Positions 11,101-26,189 of a DNA stretch of 64,000 bases are shown piece by piece (the first letter of the stretch is position 1; every line of letters starts with the position of its first letter). The translations under genes and the position numbers were made by a program. The notes beneath the pieces were generated by a model, which saw nothing but the letters and a program-made list of their open reading frames with translations, did no database searches and was not told the origin of the DNA. The stretch is from contig JAKOON010000028.1 of the NCBI GenBank assembly GCA_022577435.1, positions 744,001-808,000 on the forward strand, in the 5' to 3' direction. Source of the DNA: Embiotoca jacksoni. Its lineage: Eukaryota; Chordata; Actinopteri; Embiotocidae.

Positions 11101-14100
11101 TCACGCAATAACATAATAATGTTTGTTTGTTTAATTCATTGCACTGTTGTTTAGTTTAGTTTAATTTAATATTATAAAATTTTTATTTGTATGTAATGTG
11201 TATTTAAAAAAAAAAAAAGTTCAATATTTTTTACTACCTTTGTCATTTTTATTGCTTTACCCTGTATGTATTGCTGTAACGTAAGAATTTCCCTTTGAGG
11301 GATTAATAAAGCATCCCTCCCTCCATCTATCTAGACTACAGACCTTTGTAGGGAGCAGCCGGGTCGGGGATGAGGGCCACCAGACTGTGGACCAGAACCA
11401 GGCGGCAGCGCAGCCACAGACTGAGTCCGACCCGCTCGCTGGCCTCCACGGCTGCCGGACAATCTTCTTCCAGGGAGTACGACACGTTGCATTCTGTAGC
11501 CTCCTTCAGAGAGGACATAATATTCAGAAATGCTCACACAGCATGTGGAGCAGATCCCTGCTGCCTCAGAGAGGTCGGGAGCTGCTGACACACTTTGGAG
11601 GCATCACCATATGTGGGGATGTTTTCCAATCGGGACACAGGGAGGCGTTTCATGTTGAACTTCATACGTGCTTCCTCTCTTGTCGCGTGATACGTACTCG
11701 TCTCCGAGCGGCCGTTCTGGATCTTCTCACGATCACAGGTGATGTTCTCAGCAGCAGCAGACACGAATCTGCCACCTTGGAGCTGGAGGACATCAGAACC
11801 GTTAGGATGCCACGGATCAAACGGACGCAGTCCGCACACATTAAGGCCGTCGTACCTGACTGCAGCGCGTCCCTGCTGCAGGTAGAGCTTGGCCTTCAGA
11901 AGACTGGATTCTATCGTCAGCTCCAGTTTCTCCGCGTCGCTGCACTGATGAGACGGGAGCTGCTGAGAAACGCAGAGCAACCAGGAGGACGCTGCTTCCA
12001 GCAGGAGGAGCTGCAAGAGGAGAGGACAAGTATGGCGCAAAAAAAAAAAAAGTTCCTCCATATTGGTAAGAACAACAATGAGAACAAGCAGCTCAATGTG
12101 TGAAGAACGTTAGATGGCTTGTTGACAGTTTTCTTTCAGAGCAGGGATCTTACGGAGAAGAATTTTATATCAGTCATAATGTTACATCCATCAAACAGCA
12201 TTTAAAGCTAAAGCATTTCAACGTTTCAACAATCATCGGCATTCCCAGCTAGTTTGGTTTCATGTGTGCATTTGGAGTGATTTTATGACTTTATTACTGA
12301 TGAGACTCACTGTTGATTCATCAGGGATGTAATGATTCGTCTCAATCAACAGAGTGCAGGTAGGTCTCTGACTTGCCTCTCAGACTCAGACAGACTGAAG
12401 TGAACTAAAGAAGTTTAAAATTTCCATCAGGTCTGACCTTGATCCTCTCTGGATCCAGAATATTTGGCTGCTCTGTCTCTCTGCAGGAGTCCTCAGTGTC
12501 CACCCCATCTTCCCCTTCAACACAATCTGAAACACAATCAGACTGCTTCATCCTTTGTGGCTCTTTCACAATAAAACCACACGAACTGTATTTAAAGTGA
12601 ATGTCTTGTCTGTAAATCCTGCACAGGATGATGGAAAAATGTTCTACTGAGAAACGTCACGAGTAAAACCGACGTACAGAAAGAGGAAGTACTCTCGGTT
12701 ACACACCTGCCGCAGGACGACCTCGCACGGTGTTGGCGATCGCCAGGACGAGTTGAACGCGAGCGAGGTTGATTCTGATGCACAGCGTGAGGCCGAATTG
12801 TGAGCAGACCTCCGGAGGAAAGTCACACTTCACAAATTCCTCCAAACCCTGAAAACAAGCACCACGAATGCAACTTACAGTGTCAGTGCAGGACTGGCGT
12901 GGAAATATGAAGCAGAGCGAGCAGCACAAAGACATGTGACTGTCTTCCTCTTTAAGGTTTAATCACACGTGTAATTAATTCGCAGAAACATGCATAAGAA
13001 GGCCGACAGCAGAAGCACCTCCATGTTGTCCACGAGAGTCTTGTTGTTGCAGAAGTTCTTCTTCAGCTGCACAATAAACAGAAAGTTTATTCAGATTATT
13101 GCACAAACAAACTAATATTTCCGTGCAGAAGCAGATCAAGTTGTTCACATACAAACAGCAGAATAAACACCTGGAAGTATATTCACAATATGTAAGAAAT
13201 AGTGAGACATAAAACTTATCGATATTACAACTGTTCACAGCCAAAACAGAAACACACGACTGCACTGAACAATTAAAAGCTAAACATTCTGAAGTGGATG
13301 AGCTGCAGAAGAAGTTTCTTAAATCAGGTGATCGTACCTGGGTATCCGGCGTGATGATGTGTCGTCCGTGAGGCAGCATGACGGCGCCTCCCTGAGACAG
13401 AAAAACCGCCTCTTTCACAGCTTCAGAGAACAGACTCAGCTCGGTCAGAGCTCGGATCTGCAGGAAACAGAATAAATCTCCACCAATCAGGAGGAGAACA
13501 ATGTCTGCATGGAAGAAGAGGAGGCAAACTGCTTTTTCATGCTTTTTCTCTCCCATAGTTTTTTCTTATTGTCTGTTGCATTCAGTTCCCTCGCTCGCGT
13601 AATTTCAGTTTTTTCTTTTGCAGATGTCTCCGGCCGTGGAGCTGCATGTCTCTGCTCTGTGATTGTCGTCTCCACCAACAGTTCATGTCTTGTATCTCTA
13701 TGCTGTCCTTTTCTCTCTCTGCTCTCCCCTCAGCCCAACCAGTCGAGGCAGATGGCCGCCCACTTCTGAGCCTGGTTCTGTCGGAGGTTTCTTCCTGTTA
13801 AGAGGGAGTTTTTCCCTCTTAACAGAGGTTGGAGGTTTTTCTCCCTTAAAGAGGAGTTTTTTCCCTCCTGGCTTATGTGGGAATTGTTGGGTTTCTCCGT
13901 TTCATGTTGTAAAGTTCTGCTGTGAGGACTTTAATGTGTTAAATGCCATGAAATGACCCGTGTTGTGATTTGGCGCGATATAAATACAATTGAATTGAAT
14001 TGAACTCTGACCTTCAGCGTTCTGCCCTCAACGGTCCGACGCACGTCTCTGCACACCGTCCCCACAAAGTGGAGGTGGAGGGTGAGAACGGGCAGGAGCT

Positions 14101-14364
14101 GAAATCACAAACACGAGCACCGAGTTAGCCTTCAGAACGAGCGCAGACAGACGGAGTGTGTTGGTGTACCGTGAGGTGGTAGCCGGTGCCGTAGAGCCAG
14201 TGACAGACGAAGCCGAGGCTGGTGACGGTGGTGGCGGCGTTGAGCCGGCGGGGCTCCGAGAAAAGGTCGACTCCAGGGAACAGTTCACCCGTCAGGCGGT
14301 AGGAGGCATACTGGAGGTCGTCCTGAGGCCGAGCCATGGAGCAGCACAGCACACACTGTGGAAG

Positions 14365-14402
<38 letters not shown>

Positions 14403-14495
14403 GCATGTCAGGAGTATTACACACACACACACACACACACACGGGCATGTCTGGATTAAAACGGACAGACAGGCAGACAGACAGACAGACAGACA

Positions 14496-14532
<37 letters not shown>

Positions 14533-15419
14533 CATGTCAGGAGTAAACACACATACAAATTTGTGATCGCAATAATTTTTGTGATTTAAAAAGCATGTAA
14601 AGCTCTTATTTTAACAGCAGATGAAGCCTTCGTGTTTTATATTAGTCATAGACGGTCTGTTCTTGAAAGATGCGTCACTTTTAGACACTTTTTATCACTG
14701 AGCTCCGTGATGGTTCTATAAATTCAACACAGACAGAAAAACAGATTAAAAGTCAGATATTTCTGGGATGTACAGCAGGATTATTATCACAGGAAGTCAG
14801 CACGGATTACTGCAATATTACTGTAAAAAAAAAAAAAACACGTTTCAGTTTTTGAGAAAATCCGCTGTGAAATCAAATATTTTGGCTCATGACAATCACA
14901 AATAAACTGAGAGACCAACATGCAGCAGAGTCATCAACAACAGTCAGAACCGTGTGGGACCTTGAAGAGGTGAGCAGACAGCAGGCAGCAGTCGGTCCGC
15001 TGGCTCATGTCAGGAGAAGTGAAGATAAACCTGCAGATTAAAACACACCTTCAGAGGCAGGTAGGTTTCGGCGGCACGTTAATGTCCGTAAAATGCAGCG
15101 AGCATCGCATCTGCGACCACCTGAGTGAAACCTACTGAGCGATCTTGGCAGTGAGAACGGCCGCCTGCAGACACCCCCACAGGCCGGCCCGTCTCAGGGT
15201 CTGCTGCAGGGAGCCCCCCCCGCAGGAAACACCGTCCCACCTCTTCACAGTGTCGGAGCTCTGCAGGGCAATGTCCACCGCCTGACTCCAGCAGGAGAGC
15301 GCTGCCCTGCAGGTCACACGCAAGAAGGCGGGAAACAAACAGGACAGAAAAATCACTATGAGATGTTTTACTGTGGGAAACAATAAACGGCTGCAGTTTT
15401 AAACCAACGCACACACACA

Positions 15420-15482
<63 letters not shown>

Positions 15483-15839
15483 ACAGACTCTCACTGTGGT
15501 CTCCCGTTGAACAGCTGCAGGTCTCCCGTCTCGTGGAGAACCTGAACTCTGAGAGAGTTGTGACAGCCGACGTGGAGATGCTCTGCGGAAGAGTTGACAG
15601 TGAGACCTCTGAGAACTTTCTCCCACTTGCTGGTCACCTGTCAGTGCTGCGTTCATGTACAGTGGGATATAAAAGTCTTTCTCTGAGTGTCGAGTCCGCT
15701 CTTACTGAAGGAAGTGGAGTACGCAGTGAGGACAGTGGACATGCGGTCAGGGGGGACATGGAGGCTGAAGACAGTCTCTGGATGACAGGAGTTTGAAGAG
15801 GGGGCGGAGCCTGAAGAGGAGGAGGAGTTTTAAAAAGCT

Positions 15840-15885
<46 letters not shown>

Positions 15886-16072
15886 TGTATGTGCGCGTAC
15901 ACTCACAGGTCCATGTGTCCACCAGTAGCTGCAGCAGCATTGACCGACTGTCCTCCAACTGCTGAAGATGAGCAGGTTTATTCTCCAGAGCCTGATGATA
16001 GCAGTGCAGCGTGTCCTCCACGTCCAGAGGGACACAGACAAGGGACATGGACAGCTGCTGCTCTGCACCTGA

Positions 16073-16154
<82 letters not shown>

Positions 16155-16523
16155 TACCCTGCTGTGATGCTGGGCAGCTGTTTACAGCTGTTTGAGTGAC
16201 TTCACATGTTCAGACCTTTGAGTTCAGCTGCTCTTCGAAGAGCCGGTTTATGTTTTGTTGCTGTGCAGCTTTGAGGCGTCCAACCGCTGAGCAGCTGGCA
16301 GGCGGCGTAACTTCTGGAGGTCACCTGACGTGTAGGACAGAAAACAGCACATATCAAAGGAGTAATCAAAGGAGAAGAATGAAGTGCACTTTGAAGCGAG
16401 CAGGGAGTATGTGACATCGCAACATAAATACAAAACATGAGCATGAAAATAATTAAAGTTGGTCTTTCTTCCTGCAGGACAATCAGATGTCAGACATAAT
16501 TTCTATAATGTGTGTGTGTGTGT

Positions 16524-16582
<59 letters not shown>

Positions 16583-17440
16583 CTCTGTCCCCGTGTCCCT
16601 CTGTGTGTGTGTGTGTGTTACCTCTGCCCCTGTGTCCCTCTGTGTGTGTGTGTGTGTGTTACCTCTGTCCCTGTGTCCTTCAGTGTCCTGACGTGATGCG
16701 GTTGTGGGACAGCAGGTCCTCCAAAAGACGTGATTCTTTCCAGCAGCCTCCTCTGAGCGTGGAGGAGCAGAGGAGTGACGCTGCAGGCGTAACGCTCGCT
16801 GTGGAGGACGAACAGACGGACGCACACCAAACCTCGTCGGGGAACAGATCATCGGGTCAAAATCAAACAAAATAACGTACCTTTCTTCCTGCATCAATAA
16901 CATGTTGTCCTCACCGTGTGTAGGAGTTGAACAGTAGTGCGAAGTGCGCCAGGCTCTCATTTTGAGCTGTCGTGGAGCCGCTCCAGAGTGTGCAGCACCA
17001 AGGTTCTGGTCCAGCGCAGGTCCACCTGGGTGCTGTCGTCCAGAGGAGCTGAGAAGTGAAGACCGGACTCCAGTTCATCCTCAGTCGAGTCTTGGTCGTA
17101 CAAACGCCACAGCTGGAGGGACGAGGACAGAGAGGACAGACACGAACTGAATTGTGTCCTCAGATTCTGCTCCTCGAGGTTTGGTTTCTCTAGTTCAGTC
17201 GGGACCACTTCAGCTCAGGCCTTTACTGCATGTGTAGTGAGTTATATTAGGTGCTGTGACCTTCATGTCCCTCCAGAAGGGTTTGCAGGCTGAAGCTGCT
17301 TGAATAAAGAAACTTGTTTGAGATTTGCCAGTTGAATGATGGTGAGGAATATCTGCTGATGTAGCTGTCCAGAGAGCTCAGCTAAATATTCTTATGAACA
17401 ATCGTGTGTTGAGCTGCTAACAAGCGCGCGCGTGTGTGTG

Positions 17441-17471
<31 letters not shown>

Positions 17472-17771
17472 ACGTAAGTAAGTAAGTAAGTAAGTAAGTA
17501 AGAGTTTGTGACACTGACCCCGAGTGTGTTCACCATGTCCATGATGAGGTCGGTGGCCAGAACCAGCAGAGGGGTGAAGATGGACTGATGCTGCTCAGAT
17601 GTGATGGTGGAGGGGGTTTCAGCCTGCAGCAGGACGATGAATCTGCGGTTCTGGTCCCACACGGTCTGACACACGGACTGCAGGGCGGTCCAGTGGCCGC
17701 CGCGATGGGCCAACACCTGCAACACATTCAAAACACTGGATTTCACACAGTGAGTGAATGACCTGGATGTG

Positions 17772-17857
<86 letters not shown>

Positions 17858-18546
17858 ATACAGTACCATGGCCCTGCGAAGGTGTGAGGCAGCTTTGTGC
17901 AGCGAACCCAGCAGGGCAGCAGCAGATGGTCTCTGAGTCTCGGCTGAACGATGAAGACTCTGAGAGAAGTCTTCTTCCTTGCAGCTCTCTGTGACGTGGT
18001 CTTCAGCTGTCGACGAGTTCAGATAGCTGATCGAACACACATCGGGTTTACGTTTTTTTCATCTTCAGTGTGTCGTTTTCCTCACCTTCATCTTTGTCCC
18101 TGTCTCTGCGAGGCGTCCTCTTGTCCTCCCTGAGACCGCTGTGAGAGGAGTGTCCCTCCGAGATGTCTTTGTGTCCAGAGGACGGCTGCTGCTTCCAGGC
18201 CGTCCACTGCAGGACATCATGGGAGGCCAGAGGGAAACACTGAGAGGTGAACTGGCTGTACCTGAGCAACAAGAATATAATATACAGCATGAATATACAC
18301 TATATATATATATATCAATCAGAACCAACACAGAACAGGTGATGTGTGTTTACCTGAGGTGCAGGCCGCCTCCCCCTCCCCCTCCATGCTCCTGGTGAAG
18401 CAGTGTGAGGTGAGCCTGAGCCGTGCTGTGGTGCAGGTAAGACCTCCACACTCTCTCCTCCCTGCAGAAGCGCCTTAGCTGCTGCTTGTAGCACTGTGAC
18501 ATCATGGTCAGCAGCTTCTTCACCGTCTGTTTCCTCCTGCACACAC

Positions 18547-18595
<49 letters not shown>

Positions 18596-18763
18596 TTGTC
18601 CAGAACACGCGTGCTTACGTGAACACAGACAAACAAACAGACAGACACACAAACACACGTTGTACCTTTTAGCTAGCACTAGAGACGTTTTCTGCTTTCG
18701 TTTCCTTCCCGTGTTGTCACATGTCCTCTTCTTCTGTTTTAAAAATTCAAACTAATTACACAT

Positions 18764-18834
<71 letters not shown>

Positions 18835-19427
18835 CACCCACAGTGATCCACCTCTTTTCAGAGTCTGACTACTACTTCTAGTTTCTCTGACAGTTCACCT
18901 GCATTTGTCTTGTGGGACGCCTCGTCGTCTCGTCTCGCCTGACAGAGAGGACGTCACAGACAGTCTGCATAAGTTTATTCATATTACATTATGAATAAAC
19001 TGCAGCATGATCCATAAAGAGGTGGATCAGGTGATTAATAAAGACCCACCATGACAGAAACTGAAAGATGTTGTATCCCCAGGTCAGCACCAGCTCCGAC
19101 TGACCTTCCTCCAGACTCCTCTGGAGGAGTTGAGACGCAAACTCAATAAAGCACGCTTTGCCTCTGAGCTTCATCACTGCGAGGACACACAAATGTGAGA
19201 GAAGACAAGCGATTGTTCATCAACAAAAGGGAGGGAAACGTACCGGTTACATAGGCGTCCTCTAATCTGCCGCAGCAAATCACCTCGAACAACACGGCGG
19301 GATCCTCACAGTCGGTCAGAGGCCGGAAAACCTCTGCAGACATAAAGACACAGTGTTCAGTGTTGAAACTGTGGTTTATAAAAAATTTTTTAGATCTTCC
19401 TGCTGTATCCACAGACTAGTTTTGAAG

Positions 19428-19485
<58 letters not shown>

Positions 19486-20845
19486 TACCGTCAACTATGC
19501 TGTGAGCTGCGATGTGAGATGTGATGTTTTTCTTGTGCTTTCCTTGCAGCGCCTTCAGCTGGAGAATTATCTTCATATGACCTTTAACAGCACCGTGAAC
19601 TACTGTTTTATTCTACACACAAACATAAAACCAGTTAATAAGGTGTCTAAAATTTAAGCTGTCTTCAATAAAAAAAATACGATATATATCAATTACGAAA
19701 TGTCAGGACCTCCCGTTAATTTCAGGAGAGATTTAAATAAACAGACTTTTTCTTCCATTTCTTACGGCTTCAGTTTGTTTGGAGCCGCAGATGTCCTGCA
19801 GCAGCCTGCGTCCGCAGTCCATCAGCTCATTGCCCACCCGATGCTTCTGCAGCACTTGTGACATCTGTCAGCGGGAAGAGTCACAGATCGCTTCGTAAGA
19901 CACTTTACCTTGCTTAGCATGTGGACTGCAAGCTGAAGACATAACGTGAAACTGGACTCGTACACACCTTCGACAGGTAGTAGGTGATGCAGGTGACCAT
20001 GTGCATTAAAGACTCGTTAGTGGCTTCGGTCCACTTCTGTTTGAGAACACCTGAATTCTCAAACAGAACCATCAGACACTTCTTCAGCACCTGAACGTCA
20101 GAACACAGACTCACTTGATCAATAATCTGTAGTTTATATCATGTTACATGGTTCAGACGTGTCTGGATGATTTTTTTTTTATATATATAGCTTACATATA
20201 CAACACCTTCAGCAGAGATCTGGTGGAAGATGAGCGGCGCCAGGAGGCCGTAGCAGGTAACTGCAGCTTGAACAGCAGCAGTGCCGTTTTTCAAACACAT
20301 CGCTGTGTCCATGGCAACCAGCATGCGCTCACACTCTGACAGTCTGGCTTCCTGCATGCACGCACGACCACATGTCACTACTTCATTGTTTGACCTGTAA
20401 CCTGTCACACTGTGGTCGGTCCACTTCCTGCTGCTCACCTGCTCCCAGGTAAACGGTCCGCAGTCACTGAAGGAGTCACAGAACAGAGCCCCCTGCTGGA
20501 TGTTGATCTCTGTCTCGGTGAAGATGGAGGTGAGGAACAGCTGGACCAGGTGAGGGGAGGAGCTCTGCAGGGTTCCTGTGTTCAGCCTGCAGGATGGGGA
20601 CAGATGAGAGGGAGATAAATAAACAAGTTCTTTGAGCTGAGCGGAGCTTGAGTGGTTCCTGCTCACCTGGTGTCGGCCAGTCGGTCCTGTGAGCTGTTGG
20701 ACTTCCTGTCAGGGAGGGTGAAATGGCTCCACAGGACCCTGCAGGCTCTCTGTGCTACATCGTACTGCTGCGTTTGAAAGGCCACCTGAGGAGACGTGAA
20801 CACAGCTGCATCATCCTGCCTCCTCTGTCTGTCTGATGGTGCTGG

Positions 20846-20914
<69 letters not shown>

Positions 20915-22987
20915 CGTGTGGAGAGGGGGAGGAGAGGAGGGAGGGAGGTTACCTGAGCCAGGTGAGCCCACGTGGAGAGCAGCGGCAGCGGCATGGAGGC
21001 CAGCAGAGGGAACGTTGTCTCCCCGATCGTGTTTCCCAGCAGCATGCCATGTCGGTTGTACGCTGCAACAGCAAACACATACGTCTGGTTGGGCTGCAGC
21101 CGGTCCACCGTCAGAACACACTCACCACTCACAGCAGGGACCTACACACAGAGTCAGACATGATGTCATCATCGACACACAGACTGACGATGATCTGAAA
21201 ATGTGACAGAAACAAACTGAACCATGTCTCCGGTTCCCGTCAGGCTGCAGTCTCTCAGCCGGACTTTCTGGTTAAAGCTGTCAGTGACCCGACCGCAGAG
21301 CTGGTACCAGAACACCTGCACACAACCAGGTAGAGGAAACGGCATCAGAGGAGGGTGGATTATTACATCATTGTTAGATTAACTGATAACTTAAAGCTCT
21401 TCTCATCTCACCTCTCTCTCCAGGTTGTAAGGAGCCGGGCTGAAGGTGAAGGAGTGGTCGGTGCGGGAGAGGAGGATGGGGGGAGGAGCCGGGTTCCTCT
21501 CCTCCCTCTTCCTTCCTGTGGATTTCTTTTCATCTGGAGGCTTCGGTGCGTAGGACATGTGCACCCGTCTCTCCTCCATCGCGGCTTTCTCTGTCAGGGC
21601 GGACGCCTCCTGTCCAGAACATCAGTGAAACACTCGTCAGACATCTTAAAAGTGGCTCATGAAACAAAAGGACGTTTATGCCTGTTAATAACAGTGGATC
21701 TAATGGAGGGTGGTGGTGTGACCTTGAGCAGACGTCTGGTCTCGCTGCCGTCTCCGAGCTCCTCTCTGTTGTGCAGCAGCAGGACCTTCTGCAGCAGCAG
21801 ATGAGCTCTGGACACTTTGTTCCTCTTGATGCGCTCTAACACTTCAGACTCTGTAACTACACACAACAAACAGTCACGTCAACATTTAAACTTCTGGTTC
21901 AGAAACCAGTCTGTGAGGCAAGCGGCTGCTCAGAGATCCTGGCAGTGTGTCCATGTGTGTTTCAGAGAGTCTGACCTGCGTGTCTCTGCAGTAACTGGAG
22001 GGAGGTTCTGTGGTGGAGGATGTTCAGCTTTAGATGAAGGTCTCTGGCCAGCAGGAAGGTGTTTGTGGACAGGGTGTGCTGATAGTCTTCTTCCTCTCCC
22101 TCCTCTGATGTTGGAGAACATACTGATGGACTGAACTTCTATGAGAACAGGAGGAGGTCAGTTCAGTTCCTGAGAGGCCGACTTGGAGCGACAGGAATCT
22201 TCCACACGACTGTCTGACAGGTCGACTTACCTGCATGAAGGCCGACTCGGCGACTGCTGAGGAGTCTCGGGGCATCAGAGCAGCAACACCTGAAGTTAAA
22301 ACTCCAAGCCCCCTCTGCACCACCTCACACACCTTCAGAAGCAGCTGTGTGTCTGTACTCTGTGGGTACACACACACACACACACACACACTACAATATA
22401 CAATGTAGACTGTTATCAGTGGATGATCTGCAGTCAGTCAGCATATTCACACACCTGGAGAAGAGAGAAACAGCTCGGCTTCACATCATCATCATCGTCA
22501 CGGCCTCCTGTAATAGAGATGAGAACAACGACACAGTGTTTGAAGATAAAGAGGATGGAGTGCAGATATCAATGAGGGAGCAGATGACAGGAAGTCGTTC
22601 GTCACCTGACCACTGCGTCTGATCCCAACATTGAGCTGCTCTCTCCAGTCGAGTCCCCAATGTGTACATCATGTCTGCCATCATTAGACAGTCTACAGAC
22701 GCCAGGTCACCAGAGGAGGCCACATCACAGAGAGCAGAGAGGCAGCACAGACACTGCAGGGACGTTCACACAGACAACATCCATCTTTTATCTCATCAAC
22801 ATTTTACGTGCTCAGTGAGAAGGCTTTAACTTTATATTTGACCTTTTTGAAAACAAACCTTGTGATAATCATCCACCTTCTGGAGGGAGTGTGTGAATGT
22901 CAGTTGATCCCTCTGCGGCTCCACCTTCATCTGACTCCACAGAGAGAAGACAATCTCCAGAACCAGGTCTCTGTCTGGCTGCTCCTC

Positions 22988-23043
<56 letters not shown>

Positions 23044-23107
23044 ATAAATACACACACACACACACACGCATGCAAACACAGTAAGAAGTCCTCCTCCGAG
23101 CTCTAAT

Positions 23108-23194
<87 letters not shown>

Positions 23195-26139
23195 GACACT
23201 TACAGGGGCAGAGCCACACACAGACGTGTGCAGAGCATCCAGCAGACGAGGGATCTCGTCACTGATGGAGAAGGAAGGCTTCTGTCGGACTGTTGGACAA
23301 AGACATCACATTATAAAGAAGAAGCTACGGTAATAACTTATTAATAACATGTTAAAGTGTCATCAACATCTTCAACTACTAAACCTATAACCAGTGGTTC
23401 TTATTATTTCATTCATTTTCTAATATTTTCTGTTTGAGTGAACCAGTCAAATCAAGAAAAAGGGAGAAAAGGTTTAAGGATCAATGATCATGAATGGCCT
23501 ACAAGAATCCTCTAAATGCGCTGTGCGCTGTCAGTTTAACAACATAAAGCCCTGAGTCAGCTCTCGTGTGCTCACTGTCGTCCGTGTTGCCCCGTCGAGG
23601 ATGAATCTGCTGGGAACTCTGCAGACTGTTGAAGCTGGACAGTAAAGTGAGATCACACTCTGCCTTCCTGAACGACTGATCCTCCAAACCCTGACACACA
23701 CATGGAGACACCAGGTCACACACACACACGGAGACCAGAAGCACCAGGTGAGGAGAGCCGGTGAGCGACTCACAGATAAAACCTGCAGCATCTCTCTGCT
23801 CAGCTCACTGAATGAATCCAGCTGTCTGTACTGGAACAGCAGTTTGATGAACTTCACTGCAGACATGACGGGAACTTTGTTTTCTCCTGGAGACACACAC
23901 ACACACACCGATGAAGGGATTGGCATGATGGAAGAGCTAAGAAAAATGTCTTTCATAAATATTGACAACAGCAGCAACTAAATGCATCACAGTCAGGTGG
24001 TTAAAACTTGAAACACTCCTCCCGGGCTCCCACATTCCCTTTTTAATTTTACGTTTGGATTTTTATTTATTATCCCTTTCTAAGTTGAACCTTTGTTTTA
24101 TTCCAAGCGTTAATATTTAAACCGAAGAGAAGTGTTGTCTTTGTTCTACTTTTAATCTTATTTTGCAGAATTGATAATAAAACATACAGATAAAGCTGTA
24201 AAAAAAAAAAAAGGATAAACAGTCAGAAAAAAACAAAACAACAACTACAACAACAAAAGTGACTGACCTGTAGTGGCTAAATCTAGGAGACTTGATGTTG
24301 TTGTCAGTACAGCAGGAGACAAACATGAGTGGTCGCCACACCTCTGATCAACACTGCTGGTGACTCCTAACACACATTAACACACTCAGACACACTGCAC
24401 CTGGTTTATTTTTCATCTGTGTACTTACTGTAATCACTGTGTGTGTGTGTGTGTGTGTGTCACTAACCAGATAATATACCGATCCCAGCTGACAGGAGCT
24501 CCATCACCACCTTCTGATGCTTCAGGTCGTCTGGCATCTTCCCCTGCAGCAGGCGTGTCGCGTCGTCACCGAGAGCCTCCAGGACGACCAGGAAGTGTGC
24601 AGCGCTGCAGTCAAACAGGTCGGAGAGGACGCGGCCGGTCGCAGTCTGAGGCCACGGCACCTGAAGGATACGCACACGATCCTAATTAAATTCAGTACAA
24701 TACATCAAGTAAATTAGGACATAAAAATATATGCAGCAAAGAGCAGTAATGCAACTTCATCATACAGGTAGAAGTGTTTGGCTTCTACACCGAGCAGACC
24801 TTAATGTGACGGTAAACTTTAGGATGAGCTTCAACACTGAATATGATGGTATGACAGTAAAGTGGATGTTCTTACGCCGACTATGTCCTCCAGCCGTCTG
24901 TCTCTCTGAGGACGTCTCGCCACGAACGCAGCCTGCTTGAAGATCATGGCACCTAACTGAAAAAAACAAAAACAAAAACATCTTTATTACCTTTGAATTC
25001 GATCACAGAAGAAGACAAAACATGATCACCGTATCAGTGAAGTGACTGCAGTGTTGGTGACCTCGGAGAACTCCCACCTTAATGGAGGCCTCTCTGAAAG
25101 CTCTCTGAGTCTCGGCGTCCGCCTCACTCGGCTCCTCCAGCTCCGCCAGCGTCACGATTTTACCGAGAGCTCTCCTTCCAAACTTCTGAGAGATGCACAA
25201 ACAAATTAAAAAAACAGGATCAGACCCTCAGAGCAACTCTAACTCAGTTTGTGAACCTTTTCTAATTGAATACACAGATTTGTAATTTCATACAAAAATG
25301 ACCAATAAACATGCCAGCCGTGAGGAATCTTTCATTTCTGCTGTTGTCGATAAATATTTAAGCATGAATTTACATATGGCTCTAAATAATCTGACAGAAA
25401 CCTGCAGGTCACAGTTAGTATCTCCATCTGTTTTGATGACTGTGCATTTGTTGGTGTCCGGACGCAGACGTCTCTCACCTCCGCTTGCTCCTCGGCCTGG
25501 TTGTCATAGTAACACTGGCAGACTGCGCAGTAGAGTGTGACGATCAATGGCAGATACTTCACGGTCATCAGAGGGATGGACAGCTCTAAACTGATGCTGG
25601 CCCACAGGAGGTACTCCAGGACCTGAACGGGATCGTAGATGTATAAATGGTGACATATATTTTACCGTTTCCTTCACAGTGTATCAGACATGTCTAAAAT
25701 CTATCTACAGTTTCAAAAAAAACAAAACAGGCAGCAGTATGAGCTCCATTTTTTTTTACCTGTGCACTGTGATTCATCGTCATCAGGTAACAGCTGATGT
25801 TGTAAATGTGCGACGCGCCTAAATGACAGGAGACAGACGGAGAAGAACATACAGTCAGAGGTTAACTGTACAACAACATCAAAATACAGCAGAATGTATT
25901 AATTGTCTATTTCCCAAAATCGACTAGTTTTTCCAAAGTTTCCGGTCAGAAAAGTGCCGAGTCGTACTAACATACCGTCGTACAGCTGCATGTGGAGGTG
26001 TTCATGTTGCTGAAATGCCTGCATCATGATCCTCATGAAGTTCAGCACACGCAGCAGGATGCCGAGTCCCGTCTGAGTCAGGACGCTGTGATTTTTCTGC
26101 TCCTCAAATATACACGAGGCACAGCCCTTCATTGCACGC

Positions 26140-26189
<50 letters not shown>

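Larger units (their letters stand above)
8142..19333 (-). other. cfap54: cfap54 exon map, coding exons 29-54
   Basis: Coding exon limits: 19244-19333; 19050-19176; 18354-18536; 18086-18261; 17867-18006; 17519-17716; 16915-17112 (contains the frameshift); 16663-16798; 16216-16324; 15907-16068; 15706-15764; 15495-15637; 15136-15306; 14961-15030; 14170-14355; 14012-14098; 13338-13457; 13019-13066; 12707-12848; 12438-12526; 11856-12010; 11731-11782; 11344-11503; 10586-10743; 9805-9951; 8142-8267. Phases chain correctly apart from exon 35. Exon 51 ends at an unusual GTCTGT donor, but its 1-nt overhang exactly completes the first codon of exon 52 (K-D-K-N), which supports it. Confidence 0.72.

Noticed and set aside
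14458..14560. CRISPR-like array
   Set aside because: Simple (CA)n and (CAGA)n repeats without unique spacers, in a vertebrate genome.
15638..15704. Alternative cfap54 exon reading LRADSTLRERLLYP
   Set aside because: Phase does not join exon 40 (VTSKWEKVLRGLTV); the 15706-15764 exon with a GTAAGA donor fits both neighbours.
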